DNA of 64,000 nucleotides, from IMG/VR virus record IMGVR_UViG_3300010938_000951, positions 202,900 to 266,899 of that record; one strand, written 5' to 3'. The translations under genes and the position numbers were made by a program. This DNA is from a virus. A model generated the notes under the pieces. It did no database searches and was not told where the DNA came from. It saw only the letters and a list, made by a program, of their open reading frames with translations. The stretch's first letter is position 1; every line of letters starts with the position of its first letter. This document shows, piece after piece, positions 49,983 to 58,538 of this stretch.

Positions 49983-51208
49983 TGTCAAAATACTTAAAGT
50001 ATTTTAAATCAGAATTTGAGAAGTATGCGCAAGATATTGGCGCACCTCCTCCTAGACCATCAAGAGGTGGTGGAGCTGCCGCTAAGCCAACTGCTGCCAA
50101 ACCGACCACCACTACTACTGGTCGTGGTGGTATTGGTGGACCACCAGCGCGTCCAAGTGCTGCCCCAGCACGTTCTGGTGGCGGTGGTTATGTTGATATT
50201 AAGCCAATTAGAAATATGCAACTTGCTATTCAAAATTTGGCAAAAACAATATCTGCAACGATTAATTATGATGCGCTTTTAAAATCTATGCAAACTCCAC
50301 CTGGTGCGCCTACTGATCAAGATAAAAGTTCTTTTCAAGCAGGTTACGGTAAAGATATGTTTAGTAACTTTATGATTAATAACTATCTACATCGTGGTGA
50401 CGTAAAAGGCGTTGAGTACGATACCGATCCGAAACGAACAAAAATGTTAGATAAGAAACCTTCTGATCTTAAAAGCATGTTTGTTATTTTAGATTCTTTA
50501 CAAAGAATTGGCCGTGAAAAATCAGAAGCATTTGCTGATGGTAATTGGGGTCCGCGTACCAATAATGCGCTAAAGAATGTTTCTGCCATTGCTACTGCCA
50601 TTAGTAGACTTGGCAGTGAATTAGGCATGCAATCTGAAACCTTTGATGTTAGCAAGATTGCTGAATTAGGATCTCTAATTCCAGCAAATGAAACAGATAT
50701 TTCTTTGCAAGAAAAAATTCAAACAGCCCCAAAAATTACCCAAATTTTGACTGGTGTTCGTGATTTATTTCTAGATTTTAAACAGCAAGTGTTTATGAAT
50801 CCTACATATCGTAATTTCATTGAAGGTAAAGCTCCAATGATGACATTTGGCCCACAAAAAGAAAAAGGCGTAGGTGAAACGGCTGGTGAGAAACCAATTT
50901 TAGCAGACCTACAAAAAAGTGGCCCACAAAGTAGATATGTTCAACACCCATCAGCAACTATGTCAGTTACTATAGATAAAAAACTAATTCCTGTACAATG
51001 GCAAAATATGGATGTTAGACCATTCTCTATTACCGCTGCAGATTTGTTAAGCCCACAAGCTTTTGATAATTGGGTTGCAAAAAGCAATATACTAATGACT
51101 CTTAAACAACAAAATCCAGAAAGTTGGAATAATGTGTTAAGATCCATTTTAACACAAGTAAAAGCACAAGTTGATCAAAAATTAGGATCAGCACAGCAAG
51201 GAGCATAA
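49982..51208 (+). CDS. Virion-type protein with possible peptidoglycan-binding motif
   Basis: This 408-residue protein starts in a TAATG overlap; the in-frame TTG at 49973 has no site. Residues 20-65 are Gly/Pro/Ala/Arg-rich and probably disordered. A segment ADGNWGPRTNNALKNV (about residue 185) resembles the DGxxGxxT core of peptidoglycan-binding domains, though the rest of that fold is not obvious. The C-terminal 120 residues are helical. It could be part of an injection or tail-tip device; this is a weak inference. Confidence 0.66.
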   Translation: MSKYLKYFKSEFEKYAQDIGAPPPRPSRGGGAAAKPTAAKPTTTTTGRGGIGGPPARPSAAPARSGGGGYVDIKPIRNMQLAIQNLAKTISATINYDALLKSMQTPPGAPTDQDKSSFQAGYGKDMFSNFMINNYLHRGDVKGVEYDTDPKRTKMLDKKPSDLKSMFVILDSLQRIGREKSEAFADGNWGPRTNNALKNVSAIATAISRLGSELGMQSETFDVSKIAELGSLIPANETDISLQEKIQTAPKITQILTGVRDLFLDFKQQVFMNPTYRNFIEGKAPMMTFGPQKEKGVGETAGEKPILADLQKSGPQSRYVQHPSATMSVTIDKKLIPVQWQNMDVRPFSITAADLLSPQAFDNWVAKSNILMTLKQQNPESWNNVLRSILTQVKAQVDQKLGSAQQGA

Positions 51209-51209
51209 T

Positions 51210-52703
51210 ATGAGTTTCATTTATGATAAAAACTTACTGGCTGAGCTAATTAAAAGCGCTATAGATCATGAAGTAAAATTTAACAAACATGGTCAACTAG
51301 CAGCCGATCCAAATGTAAATTTAGAGTTTCGTAATTATCTAACTTTAACAAAAAAGTTGGCAGATCAGTTAGAGCAAAAATATTTTCCTTCTGGCCCAGG
51401 TGAAACTGTTGTAACTACTGGAACTGGTAAAGAAGCGCAATTAGGAGTTCCTGATTTATCCAGTTTGGGTAATTTTTTTGACTTTATGGTAAATAATCAA
51501 ATCATGGTTGACAATAAAAGAATTGTCTACAGTGCCAATGAGCAGCCACCAGATCCAAGATTATGGAAGCCAGTCACAGCTCAACAAATTAAGTTCATGA
51601 TGGAAACGCAAAATGAACAAAATGAGCGTACACAGTTTCAAGCTGACTATTATGTCAATCGTGATTTATTAGTTAAGTACGTAAATTCTATTTTACGAGA
51701 CTCCTCTAAAGAAGATGATGAAACTCAAAAATTTATAAAGACAATGCTTGGCGCTCGTCTTCAGGATATTAATCGTATCTTTAGAACCAAATTAACTACC
51801 GAATATAAAGAGCCAGAAAAAGTTCTACCAGATAATACAGTACTTGATAACACGCCAAAAGATATGGACCCACAAACATGGTTTAATCGTGGTAATATTC
51901 CATTAACCATTGGCGATCTTAAAGGCGGAACTGCATTTAATGCTTGGTTAAGCGGTAATAGTATTTCTATTAAGGTTGATAATCGTCAAATGATGATTAA
52001 TCATCCAGAATTTGATCGTTGTGCAATAATGAGAATTCTAAATTCTAGAGCAAAATACAATCTAGATAGAGCTACATCTGCACAAGCTCAACAAGTTGCT
52101 ACTATTTATGCGCAGAGAATACAAGCTCTTGCTGGTGAACTAAAGTGTGATTTGAGTGATAAATCAAGTCAACAGCAGCAACAACAGCAACAGGGTCAAG
52201 GACAAGGTTTGTCTGGTGCTTCTCCACAAATCTTGCAACAACTTTCCAGCTTGCGTCCATTTAATGCTCAATATATTAGCTTTCCAGAAATCAAGAAGTT
52301 TATTGAATTATATACTAAATATGCAAATGACGCAGATGTTACCAAGACCGCTGCAGATTTAAATGGATATATGGAAGCTTTCAAATCATATCTTGGAATG
52401 CGTGGAGACACTTTCCAGCTTACCAATATAGATAATAATAGATTTAAGAGTATGCTTAAGAATCCATCTGCTGCTCGCCAAGCTGCTGATCTTTTGTATG
52501 ATATCGTTGTATATGCTGGCCAGTTATATCAACGTCTAGTTGTTTCATTACAAACTGTTGCACAAGACGCCGAAAGAGCAAAGTATATTGATTATCGTGG
52601 TATGCAGCAACAGGTAACTCCTGGCGGCCCACAACAAACCAATGTTACTGATTTAAATGATTTGAGACAAAGTTTATCTAGAGAATGGATGGCTAGAAGA
52701 TGA
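51210..52703 (+). CDS. Large hypothetical virion protein with poly-Gln tract
   Basis: This 497-residue protein starts one base after the preceding stop. It is mainly helical, with an internal poly-Gln/Gly linker (residues about 315-330) separating two helical domains. It shares the general build of its neighbours: a first domain of charged helices, a low-complexity linker and a second domain. No family is recognised. It overlaps the next gene (ATGA). Confidence 0.68.
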   Translation: MSFIYDKNLLAELIKSAIDHEVKFNKHGQLAADPNVNLEFRNYLTLTKKLADQLEQKYFPSGPGETVVTTGTGKEAQLGVPDLSSLGNFFDFMVNNQIMVDNKRIVYSANEQPPDPRLWKPVTAQQIKFMMETQNEQNERTQFQADYYVNRDLLVKYVNSILRDSSKEDDETQKFIKTMLGARLQDINRIFRTKLTTEYKEPEKVLPDNTVLDNTPKDMDPQTWFNRGNIPLTIGDLKGGTAFNAWLSGNSISIKVDNRQMMINHPEFDRCAIMRILNSRAKYNLDRATSAQAQQVATIYAQRIQALAGELKCDLSDKSSQQQQQQQQGQGQGLSGASPQILQQLSSLRPFNAQYISFPEIKKFIELYTKYANDADVTKTAADLNGYMEAFKSYLGMRGDTFQLTNIDNNRFKSMLKNPSAARQAADLLYDIVVYAGQLYQRLVVSLQTVAQDAERAKYIDYRGMQQQVTPGGPQQTNVTDLNDLRQSLSREWMARR

Positions 52704-53800
52704 TATCTAATAGTGAAGTCAGTTTTTGTGTAGATACACTGCTTGTAGAGACAATTTTGGGAGATCCAAAACTTTACAAGAAGGCTGGCTTCGTCCAAGA
52801 TTTGCTTGGTAAAGTTAAAGAGTATTTTAGTCACCAAATTGATCCACAAAATCCAGTTAAAAGCGTAATAGATATTTTAGCCCCAGGTGCTTTGTGGTTA
52901 TTATTTCAATCTATTGGTATTGGTAAATGGGGTTTTCTATTAGGTTTATTAATGGATGTATTCCACGTTGATGTGAGTGGTATGCTTACTTCTCTATGGA
53001 ATAAAGTTAAAGAGATGGTAGGTAGTGGTAAAAAAACTTCTTCATCTGAGATTGATGCCGCAACACAATCTACTGTTCAAGAGTTTAATAAGCCGCCAAC
53101 ACCCGAAGAGGAACAAAGAGGGCTTGAAGCTCTTAAACAAAAACAGCAAGAGCAACAAACACAAAAGGCTGATGATCAAAAAGTTTATAGTTCACTTGAA
53201 CTATTAGAAGATGCCAGATTGTTTAGATTGGCTCTTATTGATTATGAAACTCAGGCACTTAGACTTACTAAAGAAGGGTTTAATAAAACGGCTGGATTTT
53301 TTGGCGATACTAAAGCTAAAGGCACCAGTTTATTAGGCAAAATTTTTGGTTGGATTATTAAGCTAGCATTAGCTTCTGCTGGTTTGATGGTTGCAGGCGA
53401 TGTTGCTAATGAAATGTTAGGTAGACCAAGTGCTTTGAGTGGAACTTATCAACGTGGCCAAGAGTCCTCTGAATCACAAGCTCCTGCTCCACCACAAGCC
53501 AAACAAACCAAGTTCCCACCAAAGGGAGATGGCCCATTACCAGCATCTATACCAATAGTTAATAATCCTCAGAATATTGAAAACTTCTTAGTTCAAATTA
53601 CTAAAGATGTATATTCTGGATTAGATAATAAAGAAAATCTTATCAGAAACTCACCAGCTTTTCAGGCTGTTAAAGATAATATTGTTTGGTACAATACTCA
53701 TAATGAGGGCTCGTCTGTTACATTTATTCCGGGCTTATTTAAAACGAAAAAGCAACTGGTAGACTACTATATTGATGATGTAGCTAAAAGTGCTCCATAA
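52700..53800 (+). CDS. Protein with two hydrophobic segments, possible injection protein
   Basis: This 366-residue protein has hydrophobic stretches at about 62-91 (APGALWLLFQSIGIGKWGFLLGLLMD) in two parts and 213-235 (KIFGWIIKLALASAGLMVAG). Those could insert in a membrane. A Gln/Lys-rich coiled coil sits between them, and a Pro-rich linker precedes a compact C-terminal domain. Virion proteins with such segments are often ejected into the host envelope with the DNA. That function is inferred. Confidence 0.67.
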   Translation: MISNSEVSFCVDTLLVETILGDPKLYKKAGFVQDLLGKVKEYFSHQIDPQNPVKSVIDILAPGALWLLFQSIGIGKWGFLLGLLMDVFHVDVSGMLTSLWNKVKEMVGSGKKTSSSEIDAATQSTVQEFNKPPTPEEEQRGLEALKQKQQEQQTQKADDQKVYSSLELLEDARLFRLALIDYETQALRLTKEGFNKTAGFFGDTKAKGTSLLGKIFGWIIKLALASAGLMVAGDVANEMLGRPSALSGTYQRGQESSESQAPAPPQAKQTKFPPKGDGPLPASIPIVNNPQNIENFLVQITKDVYSGLDNKENLIRNSPAFQAVKDNIVWYNTHNEGSSVTFIPGLFKTKKQLVDYYIDDVAKSAP

Positions 53801-53851
53801 AATCGGGCATAACAGAACATATCATTATAATTTCTTTTTAGGTGAAACCAC

Positions 53852-55099
53852 ATGAGAAAAAGCGAGATATTTGAAAGTTTTGTCAAGATTGCCCAAGAGA
53901 GGGGACTTGTGTCTCAAGCCGATCATGCTGAGCACACTGAGACATCTTTCTCTGAGACTAATCCAAGATTTGATTCGTTAACTATTGAGCAAATCAGCAA
54001 ACTTTACAATACCAAACCACAGCAACCAAAAGATATGGAATACAAGCGCAATATTATCGAAGATGCGCATCCAGAGTCGGTTGTTGTTTCACCTTCTTAT
54101 GATAAATTAAATGGTCTCGTTGAAAACGAAAATGAAGGCCAAGCTATTCGCGCCCGCATTGTTATGAAGGATCCGGATGGCCATTTGATCAATCGTAAAT
54201 ATGCCAAGAAGAACTTATTGCTTTCTTTGGTGCGCGTTGCTAATGAGCTAGACGCTCGCAACAACGATGAACTTCGTAAATTGGCTGATGTTTGTTTAGC
54301 GCAATCCAGCGGTCAAATGGAAAAGAAAGCTTATGCTATTGCTATTGTGGCAGCCGTTGCTGTAGTATTAGGTGCCATTTATGCAAAACAACATTTACGT
54401 TTTCATAGCGATGGTTGGGCAAGAGATTATGAAAAGACTATGTCTGAAATTGATGATTTGTTAAATTCTAACACAAATTGGGGTGTTGGTTATGCGTACA
54501 CCCCACAATTCATTCAAATTGTGAATAATCTTAAAGCAGAATTAGGAAAACTAAACGCTGTAGTTATGAAGGCAATTCCAATCTTAGAAAAGATGGAAAC
54601 ACCCCGCAATGCTGAAGAATTAAAGGCAATGATTGATAAGCCAGAAACTCAAGAAGCCGCTAAGGTATTACAAGAATTCCAAGATCAAATGAAGAGTTCT
54701 TATCCATTCATTAATACTGTTATTACTAATTTTGGCAATGAAGGATTTAAACAGCGCGCAATTGCTCAAAAAGGTTTTCTATCATCTCTTGTTGACTCCT
54801 CCGAAATTTTGCATGGCGGCAAGGGATTAGTAGCTGATGATTTTGATGATGTTAAACATGCTCTTCAGACTTTAAAAGTAGATTTGACTAATTTAGCCAA
54901 GACTTTGCAAGGCGCTGAAAGTGTTAAACAAAAAGCTCAACAGGATTTGTCTTCTGGCCAGGCAGAGGTTGCTTCTACATTTACGCAACCTGCGCAACAA
55001 TCTGGTGGTACACAAGCCCCAGGTGGAAAACCAAGTGAGCCAGGCAAAGATATCGAAGAAGAAGCAAAAGGCATATTAGGAGGTCTTTTCGGAGGATAA
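53852..55099 (+). CDS. Single-membrane-segment virion protein
   Basis: This 415-residue protein has a 19-residue hydrophobic stretch near residue 155-175 (AYAIAIVAAVAVVLGAIYA) that looks like one transmembrane helix, flanked by charged helices. The C-terminal 150 residues are helical and end in a Gly/Pro tail (GGLFGG). It has its own gap with an ACATATCATTATAAT stretch and an AGGTG site. Like the previous gene it may be an ejected or internal head protein. Confidence 0.67.
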   Translation: MRKSEIFESFVKIAQERGLVSQADHAEHTETSFSETNPRFDSLTIEQISKLYNTKPQQPKDMEYKRNIIEDAHPESVVVSPSYDKLNGLVENENEGQAIRARIVMKDPDGHLINRKYAKKNLLLSLVRVANELDARNNDELRKLADVCLAQSSGQMEKKAYAIAIVAAVAVVLGAIYAKQHLRFHSDGWARDYEKTMSEIDDLLNSNTNWGVGYAYTPQFIQIVNNLKAELGKLNAVVMKAIPILEKMETPRNAEELKAMIDKPETQEAAKVLQEFQDQMKSSYPFINTVITNFGNEGFKQRAIAQKGFLSSLVDSSEILHGGKGLVADDFDDVKHALQTLKVDLTNLAKTLQGAESVKQKAQQDLSSGQAEVASTFTQPAQQSGGTQAPGGKPSEPGKDIEEEAKGILGGLFGG

Positions 55100-55101
55100 T
55101 A

Positions 55102-55114
55102 TGGGCATAGCCCA
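55102..55114 (+). terminator. Weak terminator-like hairpin
   Basis: TGGGC-ATA-GCCCA (55102-55114), extended by ATAT on both sides with one bulge, is followed by ATATCTTTTGTG. It probably ends the preceding block before the strongly expressed genes at 55248 and 56132. Confidence 0.4.
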
Positions 55115-55145
55115 ATATCTTTTGTGACTCTTAAATATTTTTTTA

Positions 55146-55174
55146 TTGAAAACATATCAATAAAGAAGTATCTT
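55146..55174 (+). promoter_or_regulatory. Sigma70-like promoter upstream of the gene at 55248
   Basis: TTGAAA (55146-55151) and TATCTT (55169-55174) are separated by 17 bases. The start would lie near 55181, about 65 bases before the ATG. The leader also holds a small ATGCC-N6-GGCAT hairpin (55208-55223). It is plausible given the high expression implied by codon use. Confidence 0.4.
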
Positions 55175-55247
55175 CGTAGATTTTGTAAGTAATAGGTGTA
55201 AGTAACCATGCCCCTTGAGGCATTTGAAGATTAAATAGGAAAATACA

Positions 55248-56000
55248 ATGGCTCTAAAACTTTTACAACCAGGCATTCAGCCACTAGGTCAGTTTGATGG
55301 TCTTGATGCAGATGTTCTACAAACCAAGGGTGGCGAAGTTGTTACTTTCACATACGTAACCACTTCTGGTCAACCAGGTGTTTTCACCGCAGGTCAAGAC
55401 CAAGCCGCTTATGACCAGTTTGACGGTTATGTCAACGCATCTGGTACTTTTAAGCGCCCAGCAGTAACCAAGACCCATGCCGGTCTTAACTTTGCCGCTC
55501 GTCCATTGATGCTATCTGACGATGGTATTCAGGGATACGGAACTCTCTTCGGAGCAGTTGTTGGTGGCGCTGTTGGTCAACAAGTAAACGGTCCAAACAG
55601 CTACACTGGTGCTGTACTTGGCCCTCACACTGCAACCGGCTCTGGTAAGACCACTTGCTGGGATAAGCCAGGTCTCTATGCAGTATCCTTGGACGCAACT
55701 CACTCCAGCTTGCAGCCAACCAACACCACCCTAACTGGCGGTGATGCTCTAGGCTTTACAACTGGCGGTCTTTTGACTCAGGCAACTAACGCTGCTTCTG
55801 TATCCTCCAACGGTTCTGCCGTAGGCTCTGGTGGTGTCGCTGTTGTTGTTGGTCGTCTAGTAGAGTTCAACACCAACCAGTCTTTGGTAACCACTCCAAA
55901 CTACTTGGTTGCTGCTTTGAACAGCCCATCTGGTAACGTCTCTTCTGTACAACCACGTGCATTTACATTCGCTACCATCTACTTTGCTCCACCAGCATAA
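55248..56000 (+). CDS. Abundant virion protein, beta-rich (decoration or head protein)
   Basis: This 250-residue protein is rich in Gly, Thr, Val and Ala with beta-strand character and few charges. Codons strongly favour C-ending forms (ACC, AAC, TTC), unlike most of the window and like the major capsid gene that follows. This is the mark of a very highly expressed protein. It lies directly upstream of the capsid gene, where head decoration or stabilising proteins are commonly encoded. No motif gives a firmer name. Confidence 0.72.
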   Translation: MALKLLQPGIQPLGQFDGLDADVLQTKGGEVVTFTYVTTSGQPGVFTAGQDQAAYDQFDGYVNASGTFKRPAVTKTHAGLNFAARPLMLSDDGIQGYGTLFGAVVGGAVGQQVNGPNSYTGAVLGPHTATGSGKTTCWDKPGLYAVSLDATHSSLQPTNTTLTGGDALGFTTGGLLTQATNAASVSSNGSAVGSGGVAVVVGRLVEFNTNQSLVTTPNYLVAALNSPSGNVSSVQPRAFTFATIYFAPPA

Positions 56001-56016
56001 GTAACTGAATAAACTT

Positions 56017-56087
56017 CTCTAGCCGAGAGGCTGGGGGAGACGTAAGTCTCAAAGTCCTTAACTGGGCACCTCTCACCCTTTTAACTG
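56017..56087 (+). promoter_or_regulatory. Structured RNA leader of the major capsid gene
   Basis: In the 131-base gap, GAGAC-GTAA-GTCTC (56037-56050) forms a hairpin with a GNRA tetraloop. GAGAGG (56025-56030) can pair with CCTCTC (56069-56074) around it. An alternative, CTCT (56017-56020) with AGAG (56026-56029), would compete with that outer stem. ACCCTTTT follows. It may be a conditional terminator or a message-stabilising leader for capsid protein. Confidence 0.4.
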
Positions 56088-56131
56088 TAAGATAAAGCTG
56101 GTAAGACTGGCAAATTTTTCTAGGAGAACCT

Positions 56132-57145
56132 ATGAATATGTTTAGTGGTAAAGGCGAAATTAACGCCTCATCTTTCAAAGATGCATTGCAGGCATTGGTA
56201 AAGTATGCAGCCATTCTCGAAGAGAATGTTCCTGCCAACCAAGGTCTCGCCGGCCAACCAGCATTGAGCGATGAGAAGCGCGATGAGTTGATCACTCGTG
56301 CTATCATGACTCAGGACGGAAAGATTGCTCTTGCTCAGGCAATGGCAAACCCAATCCGTAGAAACTTAGATTACCACGGCATTGCCCGTCGTGCTCTAGT
56401 AGTTGATCCACTACCACAGGGAGCAATCCCAACCTACGACCGTGATATTGACGTAGCTGCTGTTGTTATTTCTAGCAACGGTACTGGTCCAGAATCCCGT
56501 GTCTTCGGTGACCGTGTAGTAGTTCCTGAGTTTGAAATCTACGCCAACCCAACGGTTCGTATCGCTGAGGTAAAGCGTCGTAGATTCAACGTCATTGACA
56601 GAGCAGTTCAGAAGGCTCGCCAAGAAATCATGGCCCAGGAAGATGCAAACATCTTCGCAGCTCTTGATGCGGCAGCCTCCGTTGAGAACACTCTCACTGA
56701 CATCGCCGATGCAGGTTTGCTAAAGCGTGACTTAGTTGAAATTAAGCAACAGATTGACCGTTGGGACTTGGTAACCACCAAGTACTTTATGAACATCAAC
56801 GAGTTCACTGACATCCTCAAGTGGGGATCTGGTGGTGGACAAGGTGTTGGCGGAGGAGACTTCGATCCAGTAACCATGCGTGAAGTTCTACAAACTGGTC
56901 TATACGCCCACATCTGGGGCACTGACATTATGGTCAGCAAGATTGTTCCACCTGGAACCATCTACGGTGTAGCCGATCCTGAGTTCGTTGGTGTAATGCC
57001 AATCCGTCAGGACATCGAAGTTCTACCAGCAGACGAGCCAAAGCAATTGAAGCTCGGATGGGTAGTCTCTGAGATTATCGGTATCGCCATTGTAAATCCT
57101 CGCGGATGCGCAGCAGGCAGAAAGAGCGTTGTTATCGGAGCCTAA
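56132..57145 (+). CDS. Major capsid protein (HK97-fold)
   Basis: The protein has 337 residues. The pattern is that of phage capsid proteins: a helical N-terminal arm, a PIRRNLDYHGIARRALVV segment, RVFGDRVVVPEFEIYANPTVRIAEVKRRRF (a typical E-loop to spine-helix run), a helix with KARQEIMAQEDANIFAALDAA, and a C-terminal beta P-domain end (GVMPIRQDIEVLPADEPKQL and IGIAIVNPRG). Codon use is strongly optimised. AGGAGA precedes the ATG. No long cleavable delta domain is obvious, in line with a separate scaffold. A terminator follows. Confidence 0.88.
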   Translation: MNMFSGKGEINASSFKDALQALVKYAAILEENVPANQGLAGQPALSDEKRDELITRAIMTQDGKIALAQAMANPIRRNLDYHGIARRALVVDPLPQGAIPTYDRDIDVAAVVISSNGTGPESRVFGDRVVVPEFEIYANPTVRIAEVKRRRFNVIDRAVQKARQEIMAQEDANIFAALDAAASVENTLTDIADAGLLKRDLVEIKQQIDRWDLVTTKYFMNINEFTDILKWGSGGGQGVGGGDFDPVTMREVLQTGLYAHIWGTDIMVSKIVPPGTIYGVADPEFVGVMPIRQDIEVLPADEPKQLKLGWVVSEIIGIAIVNPRGCAAGRKSVVIGA

Positions 57146-57171
57146 TTAAGCTACTGATTAGCTAAAAGCGT

Positions 57172-57205
57172 AAAGCCTCCTAGAGAAATCTAGGAGGCTT
57201 TTTTA
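57172..57205 (+). terminator. Rho-independent terminator after the capsid gene
   Basis: Perfect 13-pair stem AAAGCCTCCTAGA (57172-57184), GAAA tetraloop, TCTAGGAGGCTTT (57189-57201), then TTTT. It sits between the convergent capsid and nucleotidyltransferase genes. On the - strand only three Ts follow the stem, so it is mainly a + strand terminator. Confidence 0.9.
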
Positions 57206-57207
57206 TT

Positions 57208-58443
57208 TCAGTATTGTCTAGCATGCTCTAACAAACGATACTTAGTGTTATTCTGCGGGTTACGAAGAATTTCCAAATAACATTCATCCAATGCTTTTTT
57301 GATTCGAGGGCCAGCGGGCATTCCGGCAGCTATCAAATCATCTCCATTGATTGCCATTTCCTTGCGGGTTAAGACAACTAATCCTTTGTATTCCTCTAAC
57401 AATGCTCCAGCAGCCAAGCCCATAGGCTCAGCCAAATGTAGAAATTGTTTGAGGGTCACTTCCCAAGGGTCAGGGCTATGATTCTTTACCACCGCCATAA
57501 AGCTTTTATAGGCAGATTCAGAATGCTTTTCTTCAAATATAAAAAACTTTTCCAAAAGCTGTAATAAGAAAATAACTCTTTTGATTTCTTTGTTGGAGAA
57601 TTTCAAGTTGATTAATTCCTGTTGAACTTGTTCTATTGGAAGTTTATTATATAGAAAAGCCAATCTGGTTTCTAAAGTACCAAGACATTGATCTTGATGC
57701 GGAAGTAGGGGTAATTGTCTACCAGCCAAAAGTGGACAAGCAATATCGAGAGCGCCTGAATCTCTTAGAATTTGTAATCCATAAGATGGATGTGCAGACA
57801 TTAAGGTTTTAGATAATTCATCGCTAATACGTTCTTTTGACACTTTTTTCAAAGTATCAAGGCTTTCTTTCATACCTTGGAAAGTATTTTCATCAACTGC
57901 ATATCCAAAACGAGCAGCAAAACGAGCAACTCTCATAATGCGTAATCCGTCTTCTTGAAAGCGAACTAAGGGGTTTCCAACAGCTTTAATTAACCTTCTC
58001 TTTAAATCTGTAGCTCCATCAAATGGATCTGCAAAACGATGGCTAATGGGATCATATGCGATTGCATTAATAGTTAAATCTCGTCGAGCCAAGTCTTGGT
58101 TGACATCCATGACGAAGAAGACTTCATCAGGTCTACGGCCGTCAGAATATTCTCCTTCTATACGGAAAGTAGTAACTTCGAAGTGGTTTTCAACACCTTC
58201 TCCCATACAAACTGTGACTGTACCATGTTGCAGGCCAGTTGGAATGGTTTTGGAGAAAAGTTCCATTACTTTTTTAGGACTAGCATCCGTAGTGATATCC
58301 CAATCCTTGGGCTTCTGCCCCAGGAGAAGGTCACGTACACAACCACCTACTATAAAAGCCTGATAATTATGCTCATAAAGTATTTTGCAAATCTCAATTG
58401 CTTGGGGATGGATTAGATGTGTAGAAATAGGTCGATGTTCCAT
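57208..58443 (-). CDS. CCA-adding/poly(A) polymerase class II nucleotidyltransferase
   Basis: This 411-residue, near full-length enzyme has GGCVRD (residues 33-38 from the chosen start), a DWD metal pair, TIPTGLQHGTVTV, RRDLTINAIAYD, DPFDGATDLKRRLIKAVG and an EDGLRIMRVARFAARFG neck, in the order of bacterial CCA/PcnB proteins. It would add CCA to tRNA or A-tails to RNA. It is transcribed against all surrounding virion genes, from a TTGACA promoter that places the transcript start at or next to ATG 58443, with no ribosome-binding site. GTG 58452 is the alternative start. It looks like an independently expressed moron. Confidence 0.88.
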   Translation of the reverse strand: MEHRPISTHLIHPQAIEICKILYEHNYQAFIVGGCVRDLLLGQKPKDWDITTDASPKKVMELFSKTIPTGLQHGTVTVCMGEGVENHFEVTTFRIEGEYSDGRRPDEVFFVMDVNQDLARRDLTINAIAYDPISHRFADPFDGATDLKRRLIKAVGNPLVRFQEDGLRIMRVARFAARFGYAVDENTFQGMKESLDTLKKVSKERISDELSKTLMSAHPSYGLQILRDSGALDIACPLLAGRQLPLLPHQDQCLGTLETRLAFLYNKLPIEQVQQELINLKFSNKEIKRVIFLLQLLEKFFIFEEKHSESAYKSFMAVVKNHSPDPWEVTLKQFLHLAEPMGLAAGALLEEYKGLVVLTRKEMAINGDDLIAAGMPAGPRIKKALDECYLEILRNPQNNTKYRLLEHARQY

Positions 58444-58450
58444 GGCGAGC

Positions 58451-58478
58451 ACTTTAAAACTTAAAAATTACGTGTCAA
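58451..58478 (-). promoter_or_regulatory. Sigma70-like promoter for the antisense nucleotidyltransferase
   Basis: Read on the - strand, a consensus TTGACA (58478-58473) is followed after 16 bases by TAAAGT (58456-58451). The start site would fall near 58444, so the message would begin at about the ATG (leaderless), consistent with the absence of a ribosome-binding site. Confidence 0.45.
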
Positions 58479-58501
58479 GCGGTCGTGTGTGTAATAAGTA
58501 G

Positions 58502-58510
58502 GCATATTAC
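58502..58510 (+). promoter_or_regulatory. Putative phage promoter element (GCATATTAC)
   Basis: GCATATTAC lies 29 bases before ATG 58539 in the divergent gap. It matches the ATATTAC elements at 22989, 42048 and 48794 and would restart + strand transcription after the capsid terminator. Confidence 0.38.
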
Positions 58511-58538
58511 TAGAGTTCTATCAAAAAGACAGAGGAAA

